Source: Ascidia mentula
Taxonomy: Eukaryota > Chordata > Ascidiacea > Phlebobranchia > Ascidiidae
Reading direction: 5' to 3'
NCBI GenBank assembly: GCA_947561715.1
Contig: OX387199.1
Location: forward strand, 18,729,001 to 18,793,000
DNA: 64,000 bases
Each line of letters begins with the position of its first letter. Position 1 is the stretch's first letter. Shown here piece by piece: positions 12,570-24,553 of the stretch. A program made the position numbers and the translations under genes. The notes below the pieces were generated by a model. It was not told where the DNA came from and ran no database searches. It saw only the letters and a program-made list of their open reading frames with translations.

Positions 12570-13924
12570 ATGAAAGTAATTGTGGCCGGATTTCCAAAAA
12601 CTGGAACCAAAACGATGACCACTGCCTTAACCCTGTTAGGTTACAACGTGTACGACTGGTTGGAAAACTTTTATTACCTTGGCGATGATTGGAAAAGACA
12701 AATTCAGAATGGATTCAAGATGGAAGATATGCGACGAATGTATGAGAATGTTGACGCTGTAGCCGACAATCCGTGCTGTTATTACTGGGAGGAAATATTT
12801 GACGCTTTTCCTGATGCAAAGGTTTATTGTACATTGTAAAGACGTAGTTCAATAGTTGCCACCATTGGATAAAGTTTACAAACGACAACTAACGTGCTCG
12901 GACAACCACATTTAAATGCCAACTGGGTTATTTCGTTTAAACAAGAAATAAAACACCTCGAACATAAAAAAAACTGAGTATAATAACAAATAATTCTCAT
13001 TGAATACGCTTTAAATAAAAAATAATTAAATAAAAAACCTTGTTTCTGTAGAAAGTATGTGATATTTTGTATTTTTGTCCAAAGGTTATTCTAACAACCC
13101 GTGATGACGATTCTTGGTATCGGAGCTTCGTGAAACAAATCGATCAAATCAACAACGATATTCCGTTTCGGCTTGTTAAAACTTTCACCATCACCGGCAT
13201 TAAAATGCAATTTTACATGGCTATAATCAGTGAGTATTTCCATCCATTTGAAGTTGTAAAACCTTGAAATGAATTAGGTCGTTTTAATAATATCCGGTGC
13301 ATAAATTTTGGACATCTTTAAAGAAAAATCTTTGCGCTGCTTTGAAATAGAGTGCATCGCCATGGCGACACAAGTGTATGTAAAAATCCGCAAAAAAAGG
13401 TGATGCGATATTTAAAACATTTTTAAAAATTTAACCCATTTTTAGTTCGTTCCTTTGGCAACGTCTCGTGGCCCCGTATGCGTATCAAATTACACAACCA
13501 GGAATCATTGAAACGCCGCAAACATCGACACGAGCGACAAGTTAAACAGGTAAAAAACACATGAATTTATGATACAAAAACAAATGTCATTAATTTATCC
13601 GGTACTTCGCATAATTCCTTTGGACAGTTGATTGCACATATGTTGTTATTTATCAATATTTTGAAGGTTGTCCCCAAAAACCAGTTGTTGGTTTATGAAG
13701 TGAAGGAAGGTTGGAAACCTCTGTGTGATTTCCTGGGCGTTCCAGTTCCCGATATTCCATTTCCTCACAAGAACAAAGGAGCCACTGTGCTTCAGGAAAT
13801 GAGAAAAGAGAATCCTGTGATGCAACGGATACAAAACGAACTGATGATTTCTCTCGCTTGTTTGTTTATGATGTTTGTGGTCGTTCTATACAGCTCTGTT
13901 CTAAATTTATTCTTATTCTTATAA
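12570..13924 (+). CDS. Sulfotransferase-like protein with C-terminal hydrophobic tail
   Basis: Intact four-exon gene: 12,570-12,821, 13,085-13,229, 13,446-13,549 and 13,667-13,924, giving 252 residues. All donors are GT and all acceptors AG, and phases agree (0, 1, 0). Residues 1-16 form the P-loop (GFPKTGTKTM), expected to bind the 5' phosphosulfate of PAPS. Residues 85-98 (VILTTRDDDSWYRS) match the 3' phosphate region of Sulfotransfer_4. The final exon has LLVYEVKEGWKPLCDFLG and PFPHKN, the C-terminal signature of that family. The last 25 or so residues are strongly hydrophobic with only a few residues after them, as in tail-anchored proteins, so the catalytic part should face the cytosol. 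The acceptor substrate is unknown. It is the first of a tandem pair with the next gene. Confidence 0.88.
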
Positions 13925-15183
13925 TAATGCGTTGCCTTAAATTGTGTTCTACGTACTACTCAACAGTAAGAAGACATGATTAGATGCGATGGATTTAAGT
14001 TCTTTTGTAGAACTCAGTTGCATCCTTCGTTCTGTTTGCGTCTTTGAGTTTTGTGTTGAATCAGGTAAAGAAACATGCGTGCATACCTTCATCTACTACA
14101 GTATACGTACTTACTTTCACCACTGCTTCAAAAGCTTTATTATTGAGCGTTTGTTTCGACCGTGAGTTAAAATGAAATGCGCACACAGCAGTAAGGAAAG
14201 CAAACTCTGAGAAACAGTGGAAATCGTGGAGACTATGGACAGAGGCCTGAAGCTTTAAAGAGTGCTAGCACAGAGTTCAGCAAGGTTTGTTTGTAGTAAC
14301 CTTGGGCAAACATCAAAGCCCAGGAAATGTGTTGTAATTGGAATGTGTTTAACATGCGACACCTGAGACTCTAACAAACAGTTGCCGCCTTCTATTCTGA
14401 AATCTGTGTTGAAAGCGGGCTCTTTATTAAAAACACATCTTTTTTTTTAATTCGAAAAGAATTTAAACGCGTACATGAACAATAAACGGTTATATATCGA
14501 CTTGCAAAGTTTTTTTGCCTTTTTTTTCACAAAACGTAACACGAGAACACTGTAAGGAAGTGGACGGCGTGAATGTTTAAGATTGGTCAGTCAAGCGTGC
14601 GAAACTTTCTTCACCGAAAAGGCCATCACCGCAAGGCAAGACTGCTGCTAAACAGAGCGACTGAATTGGAATACAGATGGAATATTTATTGCTTTATTAA
14701 ACCTCAAAAGCGGACAGGAGAAGATATTTGTATAACTCATGCATCACAGTTAAAACGTTTGTTACTTGATGAATACTTTACAATCCTTGGGGTTCTTTAC
14801 TAACATTGCTTATAAAGCTACTGATTCGTTTAGGTTGTATGTATTATCAGGTACATAATTTGAAGATTGTTGGCGCTGATTGTGATCAAGCGGTATTACA
14901 GCATGAAAATTTGAAAACGTACGTCTTTAAAACGATGAAATTGCAGTTTAAAATGATGTATTGAGTTAACGGGTAAACTTTTTTTCAAAGCTGTATTTGC
15001 TTAGTCATGGTGCTGTTTTTCGAATTAGGTCGCAGTGGACAAACACTTTGTTGCCTGAAGCACTGCATCAAGTCCAGCCGCCGTTAAGATTTCGCAGTCA
15101 CTTTCACTTATTTGTTTCACGCAGCGGAGTTTTATGTTTCGACTTGTTACAATTTAGGCTAAGTAAACAATCCATCTTTCATC
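13925..15183. repeat. Duplicon flank upstream of the fourth sulfotransferase copy
   Basis: Repeat of about 11,040-12,569 without the hAT insertion, with scattered small insertions and deletions. It probably carries the promoter of the next gene, but no core promoter motif could be fixed. No other coding region is supported; the ORF at 14,573-14,803 is not kept open in the paralogous flank. Confidence 0.7.
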
Positions 15184-17553
15184 ATGAAAGTAATTGTGGC
15201 TGGAATGGGCAAAACTGGAACTAAAACAATGACAGCAGCCTTAACCTTGTTAGGTTACAACGTGTACGACTGGTTGGAAAACTTTTATTACCTTGGCGAT
15301 GATTGGAAAAGACAAATTCAGAATGGATTTAAAATGGAAGATATGCGACGAATGTATGAGAATGTTGACGCTGTAGCAGACGATCCATGCGACTTTTACT
15401 GGGAGGAAATATTTGACGCTTTCCCCGATGCAAAGGTTTGTTCATCTATAATAGGGGTTGTACACCACAGAGCACGCGGCGTGCCAAATGTAGTACGCCA
15501 TTGTGAAAAGTGTCAAGCGCGCTGATTTTCACCGACAAAGCCCGAAAACCTTTATTACCAAATGTGTGCCACGAATATCAATAGGCTCATGGATATCATA
15601 TTTTGTTTTAAACTGAAAGATTTTCACCGCCTAAAAGCTTGGTCTCACCTAGAAATTGATGTGATCCCTCAAAATGGCCCTCGTATCGGCACAGTTTATG
15701 ACCTCTCAAGGGTCCTGCTGAGGTTACGTTATTTCAGTGCTTTGGATGGAGTTTGTGCAACCGTACAACGGTTCATCGAAGTGGAAAACCTAATCAGAAT
15801 TCGTGTGCACCAGCAAATACTATGGTCATAGGCCAGAAGATGACGTAGCGCATGGAAGAAATTTTGTAAGTTAGTAAAGTGTGACTTGAGTAAGGAATGG
15901 TTGCAGAGCACTGCGCTGTAACATGGTTGATAATTCAGTTAAAGAAATAGTGCGTCAACGACAAAGAACAATGTGTTTTCTTTCCGGCAGTTTATAACAA
16001 TTTGTTGTAACTGTTGCGTCTCCTACAGGGTTTGGTATTTGTTGTGCCTCTGCAACGTGATCTGACCAGCGGTGTCAACGTGTCCCTTTTTTCTTTCTGT
16101 GTCCCTGCTTGCTTTGGTGTAGTACTTTGCAATTGCGGTATCAATACCTAATGAAGTCTCGTCGCAAGACAGACGAAACGCCGAATACATACAGCACGTA
16201 TATTTTATGCCAGAAGAGCAGTACATTTCAAAGAAATAGTGTTTATGTTGATGTTTAAACCAGTAGAGAACGATTGTTTTTGACCTAGAGAATACGTTCC
16301 AGACGTTGTTGAGATTTTGAGTCTTACTTCACCTACATTGTTGTGTGTTTGTGTTTTCAGGTCATACTAACAACCCGTGATGACGATTCTTGGTATCGGA
16401 GCTACGTGAAACAAGTCGATATAATCAACAACGATATTCCACTTCGGCTTGCTCAAACCTTCACCATCACTGGCATTAGAATGTACCTTTACGTCTCAAC
16501 CATTCGTACGTATTTATTAATTGGTTGTGTTCGTTTCAAAACTGATGTTTTGCAATAAAAAAAAGGGCCTCAGATTGAACATTTGGGAAACCCCGAACTT
16601 ACGAATTTTTTATTTACAGATTTGGGAGTGCCCATATGGCCCCTTCCCTGGCCACGCTACTGTTTGAAAGTTAAACTATTAGGAATTGTTCGTTTATTGC
16701 GCTCAAAATTAGCATAATAAAATCTCTTCTAACGGGAGAATCAACATTTGTAAAAAAAATTCCACTTTAAAAAACCCCGCGCCCCTAGAGTATACATACA
16801 AACTTGTCATGGAAAGTGGAGCAATCAATAAATCGTACAAGAATCACAATTACGTTTTGTTTTACAGTTCGCCATTTGGTCAACGTGTCGTGGCCTCGTT
16901 TGCATTTGAAATTGCTCCACGAGGAAGCATTGAAACGCCTTAAACGTCGACACGAACGACGGGTAAAGTGGGTAAGTACATTGATTTGCCAAATTTTAAG
17001 ATTACACAACATAAGATTTCTTTCCCCACGAAACAATTATGATTTCACGCTTGAGGTCACTTGACGACGGACTGTATTATTTTGCTTATATTTAGTTGGC
17101 ATTCAATAAGCCACAGGTCGTAGTCTACATTGAATCGATTTTGGTGAGAGTTGTTAACTCACAGTCCATGGTTTGTTTATCTCACAGGCATGTTTATCGA
17201 AATTGTGAATCGAAAAACTTCGAAAGCGAGGCGATCTCGTGCATATTTTAGAGTACAGAATGTGCTTTGTTTGTACATTTCCAAATATTCGATTATTGTT
17301 GCAGATTGTCCCGAAAAACCAGTTGTTAGTTTACGAAGTGAAGGAGGGTTGGAAACCTCTGTGTGATTTCCTGGGCGTTGCAGTTCCCGATATTCCATTT
17401 CCCCACAAGAACAAAGGAGCCACTGTGCTTCACGATCTGAGAAAAGAGAATCCTGTGATGCAACGGATACAAAACGAACTGATGATTTCTCTCGCTTGTT
17501 TGTTTATGATGTTTGTGGTCGTTCTATACTGCAGTGTTTTATATGTGTTATAA
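15184..17553 (+). CDS. Sulfotransferase-like protein with C-terminal hydrophobic tail
   Basis: Intact four-exon gene: 15,184-15,435, 16,361-16,505, 16,868-16,971 and 17,305-17,553, 249 residues, all GT-AG and in phase. It differs from its tandem neighbour in the P-loop (GMGKTGTKTM, with Gly for the usual Pro), in exon 3 (RHLVNVSWPR) and in the tail, which ends after a shorter hydrophobic stretch. The Pro-to-Gly change lies in the phosphosulfate-binding loop and could alter activity. Intron 1 (925 bases) holds a hammerhead-like retroelement tail at 16,120-16,235. The family is known as sulfotransferase-like by homology; a sulfotransfer reaction is inferred. Confidence 0.87.
16120..16235 (+). 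mobile_element. Retroelement tail with hammerhead-like motif
   Basis: CTAATGA (16,148-16,154) is followed by one A, a GTCT/AGAC stem and GAAAC (16,175-16,179). About 35 bases downstream stands TGCCAGAAGAGCAG, a string shared with the foldback element at 61,170-61,676 and, in altered form, with the copy at 20,445-20,585. This marks one dispersed family. It sits inside intron 1 of the sulfotransferase-like gene. Confidence 0.55.
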
Positions 17554-18665
17554 ATAGTTTTTCGATTGCACCCAGAAAACCTTTGCAAAGGATTTTGTTG
17601 CTGTACTGTTACTAATCAATATATAATTGTTACATTTATAATTGTACTCTAGACAGGTAACACCTGCCTCAAACCAATAGGGTAGAAACGCCTTCATTTA
17701 GAACAGTAAAAGAACAATAAGTAAGCCAAATAATCATTTAAGCCCATAGAAAATACTTAAGAAAAACAATTTAGGCGTCCTCGTGATATGCTATGCGCCC
17801 CAAGCAGACAACATGGTCGATATTTTTTGTTTGCTTTATATAGGTTATAACTTTAATAATTTGTATTCCAAAACAAGCTAGCTGCACATCCGCCTTATGC
17901 TGTCCCCATTTTTCATAAAAAAAGGACGTCCGTAAAATATTGTTTACTCCATTGCGGGAAGTTATCTGTTATCTGGACATAACCTGTTGCCTCTATTCGT
18001 ACGAGATCGTGTAAAACTTGCATGAAAACGGAGGTGGATAGTTAACGAAAACCCGACAAGCAGGGCTAAGAAAATAATAAAACCGAAATTCCACAATTTC
18101 GTCAATTTTATGAAGCACTATAAATGCATTTTAGCACAATTAAATGCGACGAGCACGTCTGTTTTGAGTCCAGTAATTAATAATATAAGCATTAAATGGT
18201 CACTCTGGACGATTATTTGTCCAACCTTGAAGGTGGAACTCTTCGTAAATCGCGGCACCTCACATGACATTGTTGGATCAGGCGGCTCACTCAGGATTGA
18301 AGTGGAACATGTTGTTTATTTTAATGATATCAAATGACACGACACCAGCATGGTTGTTTGATAATGTGCAGTCATGTTTGAAAAGTATATTTTAAAAAAG
18401 GTCATCGTTCAAACTTTTTGAGCCAAGAACACAAAATTTTGTGCTTTTGGTTAATTTTTAGACGAAAAAGACTCGAAAAGAAGTTACAAAGTTTGCGAAC
18501 TTTGACCTTTCCGGGAGGTTGGAACATTTGCGCTCACTCAAACTTAACATTGTCAACTTTGTCCTATTCGTTAAACCGCCTGTGAAACGACTGTGCGGAT
18601 TTACAAACTATTTATTTGTTTATTGACGTTCAGAAGGTCATCGAATTTAACCCATGTAAATTGGT
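17554..18665. other. Unassigned intergenic DNA
   Basis: No supported gene, RNA or repeat. The ORF at 18,110-18,337 has no recognisable features. The ADF/sulfotransferase duplicon begins at about 18,666, where similarity to about 23,900 starts. Confidence 0.5.
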
Positions 18666-19151
18666 GAAAGTTTTTTTGTTATTGTTGTTGATGCTTCACG
18701 AGAGACAGGACGACCGCTAAAGGGATGTTTACACAGAAGCGGGAAGTTGTCATATATTTTAACCCAGAAGTCCGGATAACGAAGGAAGTCTTCCGCTCTT
18801 ACCAATAACTAACAGAGTTCATACCAGATAACATTTCCGTGTAATAAGTGAGCCACTGACAAGCAGAAAGAAATCGGTTCGAATAACACAAGCAAAGCGA
18901 CAAAGGTTTTAACACAATTGAATTATATAACACACAAAACTGAATCAAGCGGTAAATTGTGATGGAATTTGAAACGTCGGCAATGAAATAGGAAAACGTT
19001 AAATTTGGCAAAATTCTTTGTGTAGATACTAGAAGAGGTTGATTGTACCGTAGTTTGAAAAATGTAGTCAAAAATGTCAAAATAACCAATTCACAAAAGG
19101 GTATATATAGGCATACAAGCGCCTTCAAATAAAAGTCTAACAAGGCTACAT

Positions 19152-19767
19152 TTAGGCGAATTGATAATTTCCACTTCCATCTTTCTTTACCGCTTTTCCA
19201 TAAAATTCAATGTAACTTAAATTCATCTCATTAAGAACCCAAGGTGTTTGTGTGTTATTGATACCCTGGATTTGATAGAGCACGCCATGCAAAGCATTTT
19301 TGACGCTAGTTGTTGCTTGGCCAAGTTGAAACTTTTCTCTCGGATTAGCGTTAGGTCCATACCATGTAACGAACACAAGATCGTGGGTACTGCCAGCAGA
19401 AACCTTGCCCCAGCACACAAACACGGCAAGTCTGCGACGGAAAAAAGGTTACTGCTGCAGAAAATGGCTGCTCAATTGCCGTCCAAACAGTCGTATCAGA
19501 TTTACAAATGAAACATGATAGAAATTGGTACAAACTTATTTAAAGTAAAAATCCCTACATCACAACTCAATTTTCAAACCTGCATTTGGTGTCCGTGAAT
19601 TCCGCCACCAAGTCCTTGAATGCATCTGCGCTGCTGTTCTCCAGTTTTTTGTCAACTACTACAGTCGTTCCGCTGATTTGCATTGTAAAGCCTCTATAAG
19701 TATCATTACTTTTTATGTCATTGAACAGAGCTAAGATCGCAGGGTCGAAAGTGAAGGCTGAAGCCAT
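19152..19767 (-). CDS. ADF/cofilin-like actin-binding protein
   Basis: Two exons: 19,580-19,767 (start codon 19,765-19,767) and 19,152-19,431, joined at a GT-AG intron in phase 2 after TGC AG. The product has 155 residues, close to the usual length for cofilins. Exon 1 gives the N-terminal segment (MASAFTFDPAILALF) and a VVVDKKLENS strand. The junction yields CR-LAVF, aligned with the CRYALYD region of cofilin, followed by HDLVFVTWYGPNANPREK, matching the DLVFIFW strand and the alpha-3 actin-binding helix region. The known family role is severing or depolymerising actin filaments in the cytosol. Whether this diverged paralogue still binds actin is inference. The next gene in the duplicon is a sulfotransferase-like copy on the plus strand. 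Confidence 0.82.
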
Positions 19768-20444
19768 GATGATCGATGAATCGGTATCGGTATATCCCGT
19801 TTAGACTGTGAGAAATGGTACAAATTTATTGATGCCGGGCGCTATTTAAAGACATGCAAATTGCTGCCTTTTTTCTTGACTATGGGACGGCGCATGACCT
19901 ATGCTGCCAATACCCCGCCTATGTCTTTCACGGTTTTAATAAAAAAATGCAGGCATTTCCTGACTTTGTCGAGCAACCATACGTTACTCTAATGCACTTT
20001 CGCTTTTCGGAAGTTGCGTTGGGTTGTGTTGACATTTCCTTAATCCATTTATATTTTGCGGCTTGTTTGCACAAGAGTATGTTTTTGAAAGTACACAAAA
20101 TAAACATTAAAAAGGGAACCGTGGCCAGTTTAAGGTGGAAAAGCTTAACATCCACCAGCATTACACTTTTATGCAGGTTTAGAAAAACAAACACTAAATT
20201 GACATTTTGCGGCTTGTGCTGCGCTAATATGTTTTCTGTGCTGCCATTACACATGGGGTTAACTAACACCACAAGGTAGCGAACGAAATGGAACAAAATG
20301 CCTGAAAGCAGTATATCCTTGGCTTTGCGTGGAGATATTTGTGGCACCCGATGGTCTCCTCGTCCAGCGCATCTAGTGAGGTATCTTCGTGTCTAGTGGG
20401 CCACGCTACATGACTACATGCCGTCGGAAACTAGTTATTTGTTG

Positions 20445-20585
20445 TACTGCTGTTGCCTCCAGGCATATTACAATTTAAAATAGACTGATCTTCCGGCATA
20501 AAACTAAAGTACTTTATTCTTTCGACGTTTCGCCTGCCACACATCCATAAGACTTCATTAGGGTTTGGTACCGCATTTCAAACGT
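20445..20585 (-). mobile_element. Retroelement tail with hammerhead-like motif
   Basis: On the minus strand CTAATGA (20,555-20,561) precedes an extra A, a possible stem and GAAAC (20,527-20,531). Then come TGCCGGAAGATCAG and a terminal ATGCCTGGAGGCAACA. The foldback element at 61,170-61,676 ends similarly with TGCCAGAAGAGCA and ATGCCTGGCAACA. It is therefore the same family, in a 3'-end fragment. Confidence 0.55.
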
Positions 20586-21006
20586 AAACCACACAACAAC
20601 ATTCAAAAGCGCAAAAAAAGAAAGAGAAAGGGGCCACGTTAACACCGTTTATCAAATCACATGAAGAAGGCAAAATAATCACACTGCGAGCCGAGCAACA
20701 ATTACAATATTTGGAATATTGCCGAAAATATACACACTGTTCTTTGTCATTGACACATCCGCTGTGAATATAGAATGTATATAAATATATTTTGTTCCAG
20801 GCGTAAATTGAGACCTTATAGGTCAAAACAGTGGCCAATTGCATGCAGCTTACACAAATAAATTGGTCTCTGTCGAGGCAAGTATTTTGCGATGCCTCAA
20901 AGCACTGTTTCGGACTGAGCGCTCAGAGCTTCGCGACTAGACAGGAAGCGTCTGCATTTTTTTGCAAAGCAGCAATTTACGTGCCTTCAAATGTCATCGT
21001 GTTGAA

Positions 21007-21152
21007 ACTTTCCACTTCTAACACAAGTTATTTACGCGAAAAAACTTTCCACTTCTAGCACAGCTCAGTTACGCGAAAAAACTTTCCACTTCTAGCACAA
21101 CCAAGTTACGCGAAAAAACTTTCCACTTGAAACACCACCGAGTTACACGACA
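21007..21152. repeat. 37-bp minisatellite
   Basis: About four copies of a 37-bp unit containing CTTTCCACTTCTAGCACA and GTTACGCGAAAAAA, with a few substitutions per unit. The matching place in the second duplicon (25,215-25,335) has three more diverged units, so the array predates the duplication and changed afterwards. Confidence 0.8.
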
Positions 21153-22559
21153 AAGGTCACGTTTTTCAATAAATAAGTCAATATCAATATATGTCTATGG
21201 TAGGAATTCTTCCGGACCAAGCGATCCCGCTTCTTTGTACACGGAAATTAAGTTGGTGAGCACCTATCGAGGTTTTGAAGTGTTTGCAGGTTTTCAGTTT
21301 TCTACAATTTTTTTTTAAACTGAGAGTTAATAGTAATGGTAACCCTTAAGCTGTAATAAAAAGATGTGACGTAACTATTTGTACATCATTATTTCACGTG
21401 CGTTTTAATGCTTTCTCTTATGTCCTAAAACGCTTGAGTTGATCATGCAACAGAGGCGAAAAATAGCAGTGGTTTTTGGGGAGAATTTTAACGTATAGGT
21501 ATGGCAATTTGTTAAAGTCTTTGCCCCTTGCTAAGGCTGGTTAAATGTAATGTTCTTTTGTGTTGATTACGCTTCAACATTTGTCGCGTATGTTTCCAGT
21601 TGACTGGTCAAGCGTGCAAAACATTTGTCCAGGAAAAAAGTTGTGTCGTGTCAGAACTGTTGGTTTGATTACGTGGGCATCGGGTGTCTCGATCACGATT
21701 GTGTGCCTGACAAACCCTGAAAGTCTGTGTGAGAAAACAAATATTGGCTTATATATGAGACAATGTACAAGTAGTTTGTCATGAATCTGATGAAATGTGT
21801 TCGATGTTGATAATCTGGAATGTTTGCTTTTCTATCACGATTAAACAAGTTTTGCCTGTCCCCAAAAACTAAATGGTCTCGGGATAACAATGAACTCAAT
21901 CGTATTTGGACTGCAGAATGTCACATTCATAAACTTACCTTTGAGGGAAATCATATTACGTGTTTTACAGCAGTAAAAACATGTTTCAAGAGGCCTGATA
22001 AGCTTATGGCGACCTCGTTAAATGTGAAGCAGTAAGTGTGCACCAAAGCGTGCAGTGTGATTTTTTCGTGTGACCTTGGTTCGTTGTGGGTGCTGATTGT
22101 GAGCGTTTTTGGGGCATTGGGACCACTTTGAGCTGATATAGGGATGTATTGCCATTACGAAAGTTACACAGCCATCGTTAGGTCAACATCATCTGCAGTC
22201 TATAGTTCAGATCACAATTTATTAATATTTGTGGGACAAGGTGTTTTGGTTTTTAGCTGGTACACGCACCTATACCTCTTATATTGAATGCATTGACCAG
22301 AAATGTTACGTTCACTTGCCCGATAAATCAAAACAAGATTGTTTACAGCTTGCTCCCAAAATGGTTTCATCTTACAAAACGCTGCTTTCCGGTATTCTGG
22401 AATAATTTTGATCACAAAAAATACTATATCACACTCCATGGTACAAGCATATGCATAAATGAGTCATATGTCTTGCTGTGTAAGGAAAGTTTTAGTTGAG
22501 CGAAGATTTTACACATATTCTGAAGCAATTGTTAGTGCACCTGTGCATTATTGTTAAAG

Positions 22560-22808
22560 GTTTTCCCGAAAAAACAGTTGTTGGTTTACGAAGTGAAGGA
22601 AGGTTGGAAAACTCTGTGTGATTTCCTGGGCGTTGCAGTTCCCGATATTCCATTTCCTCACAAGAACAAAGGAGCCACTGTGCTTCACGATTTAAGAAAA
22701 GAGAATCCTGTCATGCAACGGATACAAAACGAACTGATGATTTCTCTCGCTTGTTTGTTTATGATGTTTGTGGTCGTTCTAAACGCCTCTTTTCTGTATT
22801 TGTTGTAA
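22560..22808 (+). pseudogene. Orphan exon 4 of a sulfotransferase-like gene
   Basis: An open 83-codon frame equal to the last exon of the family (FPKKQLLVYEVKEGWKTLCD, PFPHKN, then the hydrophobic tail), preceded by an AAAG acceptor. Exons 1-3 are missing. DNA to its left up to about 22,135 matches the 5' flank of the gene at 26,840, and DNA from there on matches that gene's intron 3. Exons 1-3 were therefore removed by one deletion. The exon itself is undamaged, so the loss is fairly recent. Confidence 0.85.
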
Positions 22809-23899
22809 CTTGTTTTTCTAACGCCTATCGGACGCTTTTATCTAATTTTCAGTCAGCAATATTTGCTGGCATACATTTAATGTGGGAAAATTGTAGGAAA
22901 AACTTTCTGGAATACGTCTTATATGACAAATAATACAACATGTATGATACTAATTATGATATTTGACATGCGTGATGGCTCGAACGTTTAAAAATTATCC
23001 TTCATATTTCAACATGGGAAATAAATATAATCCCACTGAACGAATCAAGGTTTGAATCAAATTTTACTTAAAATATCCAAGTATCATTGAGCAAGTTTTT
23101 TCCATCCGATGTAAAATGCATGCACGCAAGTGTCATTCATACGGAGAAAAGTTGTACTTTTGCCGCACGATCATAAAGCCAGCCAAGCAAAATTAATTAT
23201 TTTTGTTTTTACTCTTCCGACACATTCGTTGTTCATCAGGCATTTTGGAAAGAAAAAAATCAAAACAGGATACACTGTGTTGGAAGAATTGCAGTCAAAA
23301 CCGGATACACTGTGTTTGTGTTCAAAAACGTTGTGTGCATTTTTTCCAGTACAACAGGAACGAACCGAACAGTAGTCACTACAATTTGTAAAGATTTGAT
23401 TTGAAGTATTTAAATTGTGGCCATCCAACCTATAGAGGTATTTGTTGTACAAAACTCCATATTAAGCTATATTTTTTTGTACGAGGATTTAGTTTTCTTG
23501 TTATTTTATTCAACGCACCTTGCAATTCAATCATTTCCTATAGACCGCATATCAGTATTTCTATTAAAACATTTCGCCCGCGGGAAATGCCCGTCTTGTA
23601 CTTCTCTTTCGCAGAGAAACTCAGTGATGTCACAAGGCAAACGGTTATGCATTGGGGTCAAATTTATGGTTGAATGAGCAGGGAGTCACGTGCTGTTGCC
23701 AGAGCGATGTTCATGTTTGGTGTCATTTGAAGCTGGGTGCTGTGAAAAAATTAGTTGAAAAAGCATCAAAAAGTTGGGGGATGTAGCTCAAAATTGAATC
23801 GCGGAAGTATACCTTAATTTGTGATTTTATGTGCCCGCCTTTTGTCAACGCATTCATGTCAAATTTAGTTGCAGGATAGTTGCTTAAAGCGCCCGTTAT
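22809..23899. repeat. Duplicon 3' flank, first copy
   Basis: Matches about 29,499-30,960 in patches, including CTGGCATACATTTAATGTG/CTGGCATTCATTTGATGTG and GTTGTACAAAACTC followed by ATTAAGCTAT. The second copy carries an extra 497 bases, the foldback element plus its target duplication. No gene is supported; overlapping ORFs near 23,400-23,680 have no recognisable product. Confidence 0.7.
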
Positions 23900-24365
23900 T
23901 TGTTATTGTTGTTGATGCTTCACGAGAGACCAGACGACCGCTAAAGGGATGTTTACACAGAAGCGGGAAGTTGTCATATATTTTAACCAAGAAGTCCGGA
24001 TAACGAAGGAAGTCTTCCGCTCTTACCAATAACTAACAGAGTTCATATCAGGTAACATTTCCGTGTAACAAGTGGGCCACTGACCAGCAGAAAGAAATCG
24101 GTTCGAATAACACAAGCAAAACGACAAAGGTTTTAACACAATTGAATTACATGACGCACAAAAACGTAATTGCCGTCCAAACAGTCGTATCAGATTTTCA
24201 AATGAAACATGATAGAAATTGTGTATAAGCTGCAGACAGATGGCCACTGTTTCGACCTAAAATGATAGAAATTGGTACAAACTTATTTAAGGTAAAAATC
24301 CCTACATCACAACTCAATTTTCATTTTATCGAATAACAAACAACTAAATACACATCTCAGCAAAC

Positions 24366-24553
24366 CTGCACCAGGTGTCCGTAAATTCCGCCACCAAGTC
24401 CTTGAATGGGTCTGCGCTGCTGTTCTCCAGTTTTTTGTCAACTACCACAGTCGTTCCTCTCAGGCGTATTGTAAAGCCTTTATAAGTATCATTACTTTTT
24501 ATGTCTTGGAACAGAGCTAAGACCGCAGGGTCTATAGTGAAGGCTGAAGCCAT
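24366..24553 (-). pseudogene. ADF/cofilin-like exon 1, exon 2 deleted
   Basis: Exon 1 is open and very close to that of the gene at 19,152-19,767 (MASAFTIDPAVLALFQDI start, VVVDKKLENSSADPFKDL), with the same GT donor after TGC AG. Downstream on the minus strand, where exon 2 should lie, the sequence jumps from the equivalent of about 19,474 to about 18,930 (junction near 24,150-24,165). The 280-base exon 2 is gone. What remains could encode only the N-terminal 62 residues or so. Confidence 0.85.

Larger units (their letters stand above)
19768..22559. repeat. Duplicon spacer, first copy
   Basis: Spacer between the ADF-like gene and sulfotransferase-like exon 4. Segments at 19,800-20,300 and 20,910-21,140 match 24,550-25,080 and 25,090-25,335. 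21,590-22,130 matches 26,190-26,735, and 22,140-22,559 matches 28,806-29,249. ORFs on both strands at 19,854-20,347 are shadows of one another and are not both open in the paralogous copy. No gene is supported. Confidence 0.75.

Noticed and set aside
15562-15831. 89-codon ORF in intron 1 of the sulfotransferase-like gene
   Set aside because: No domain, no equivalent in other copies and no splice sites that would add it in frame.
19854-20347. Overlapping 140-codon ORFs on opposite strands
   Set aside because: Mutual shadows in duplicon spacer; the second copy at 24.6-25.1 kb does not keep them open.
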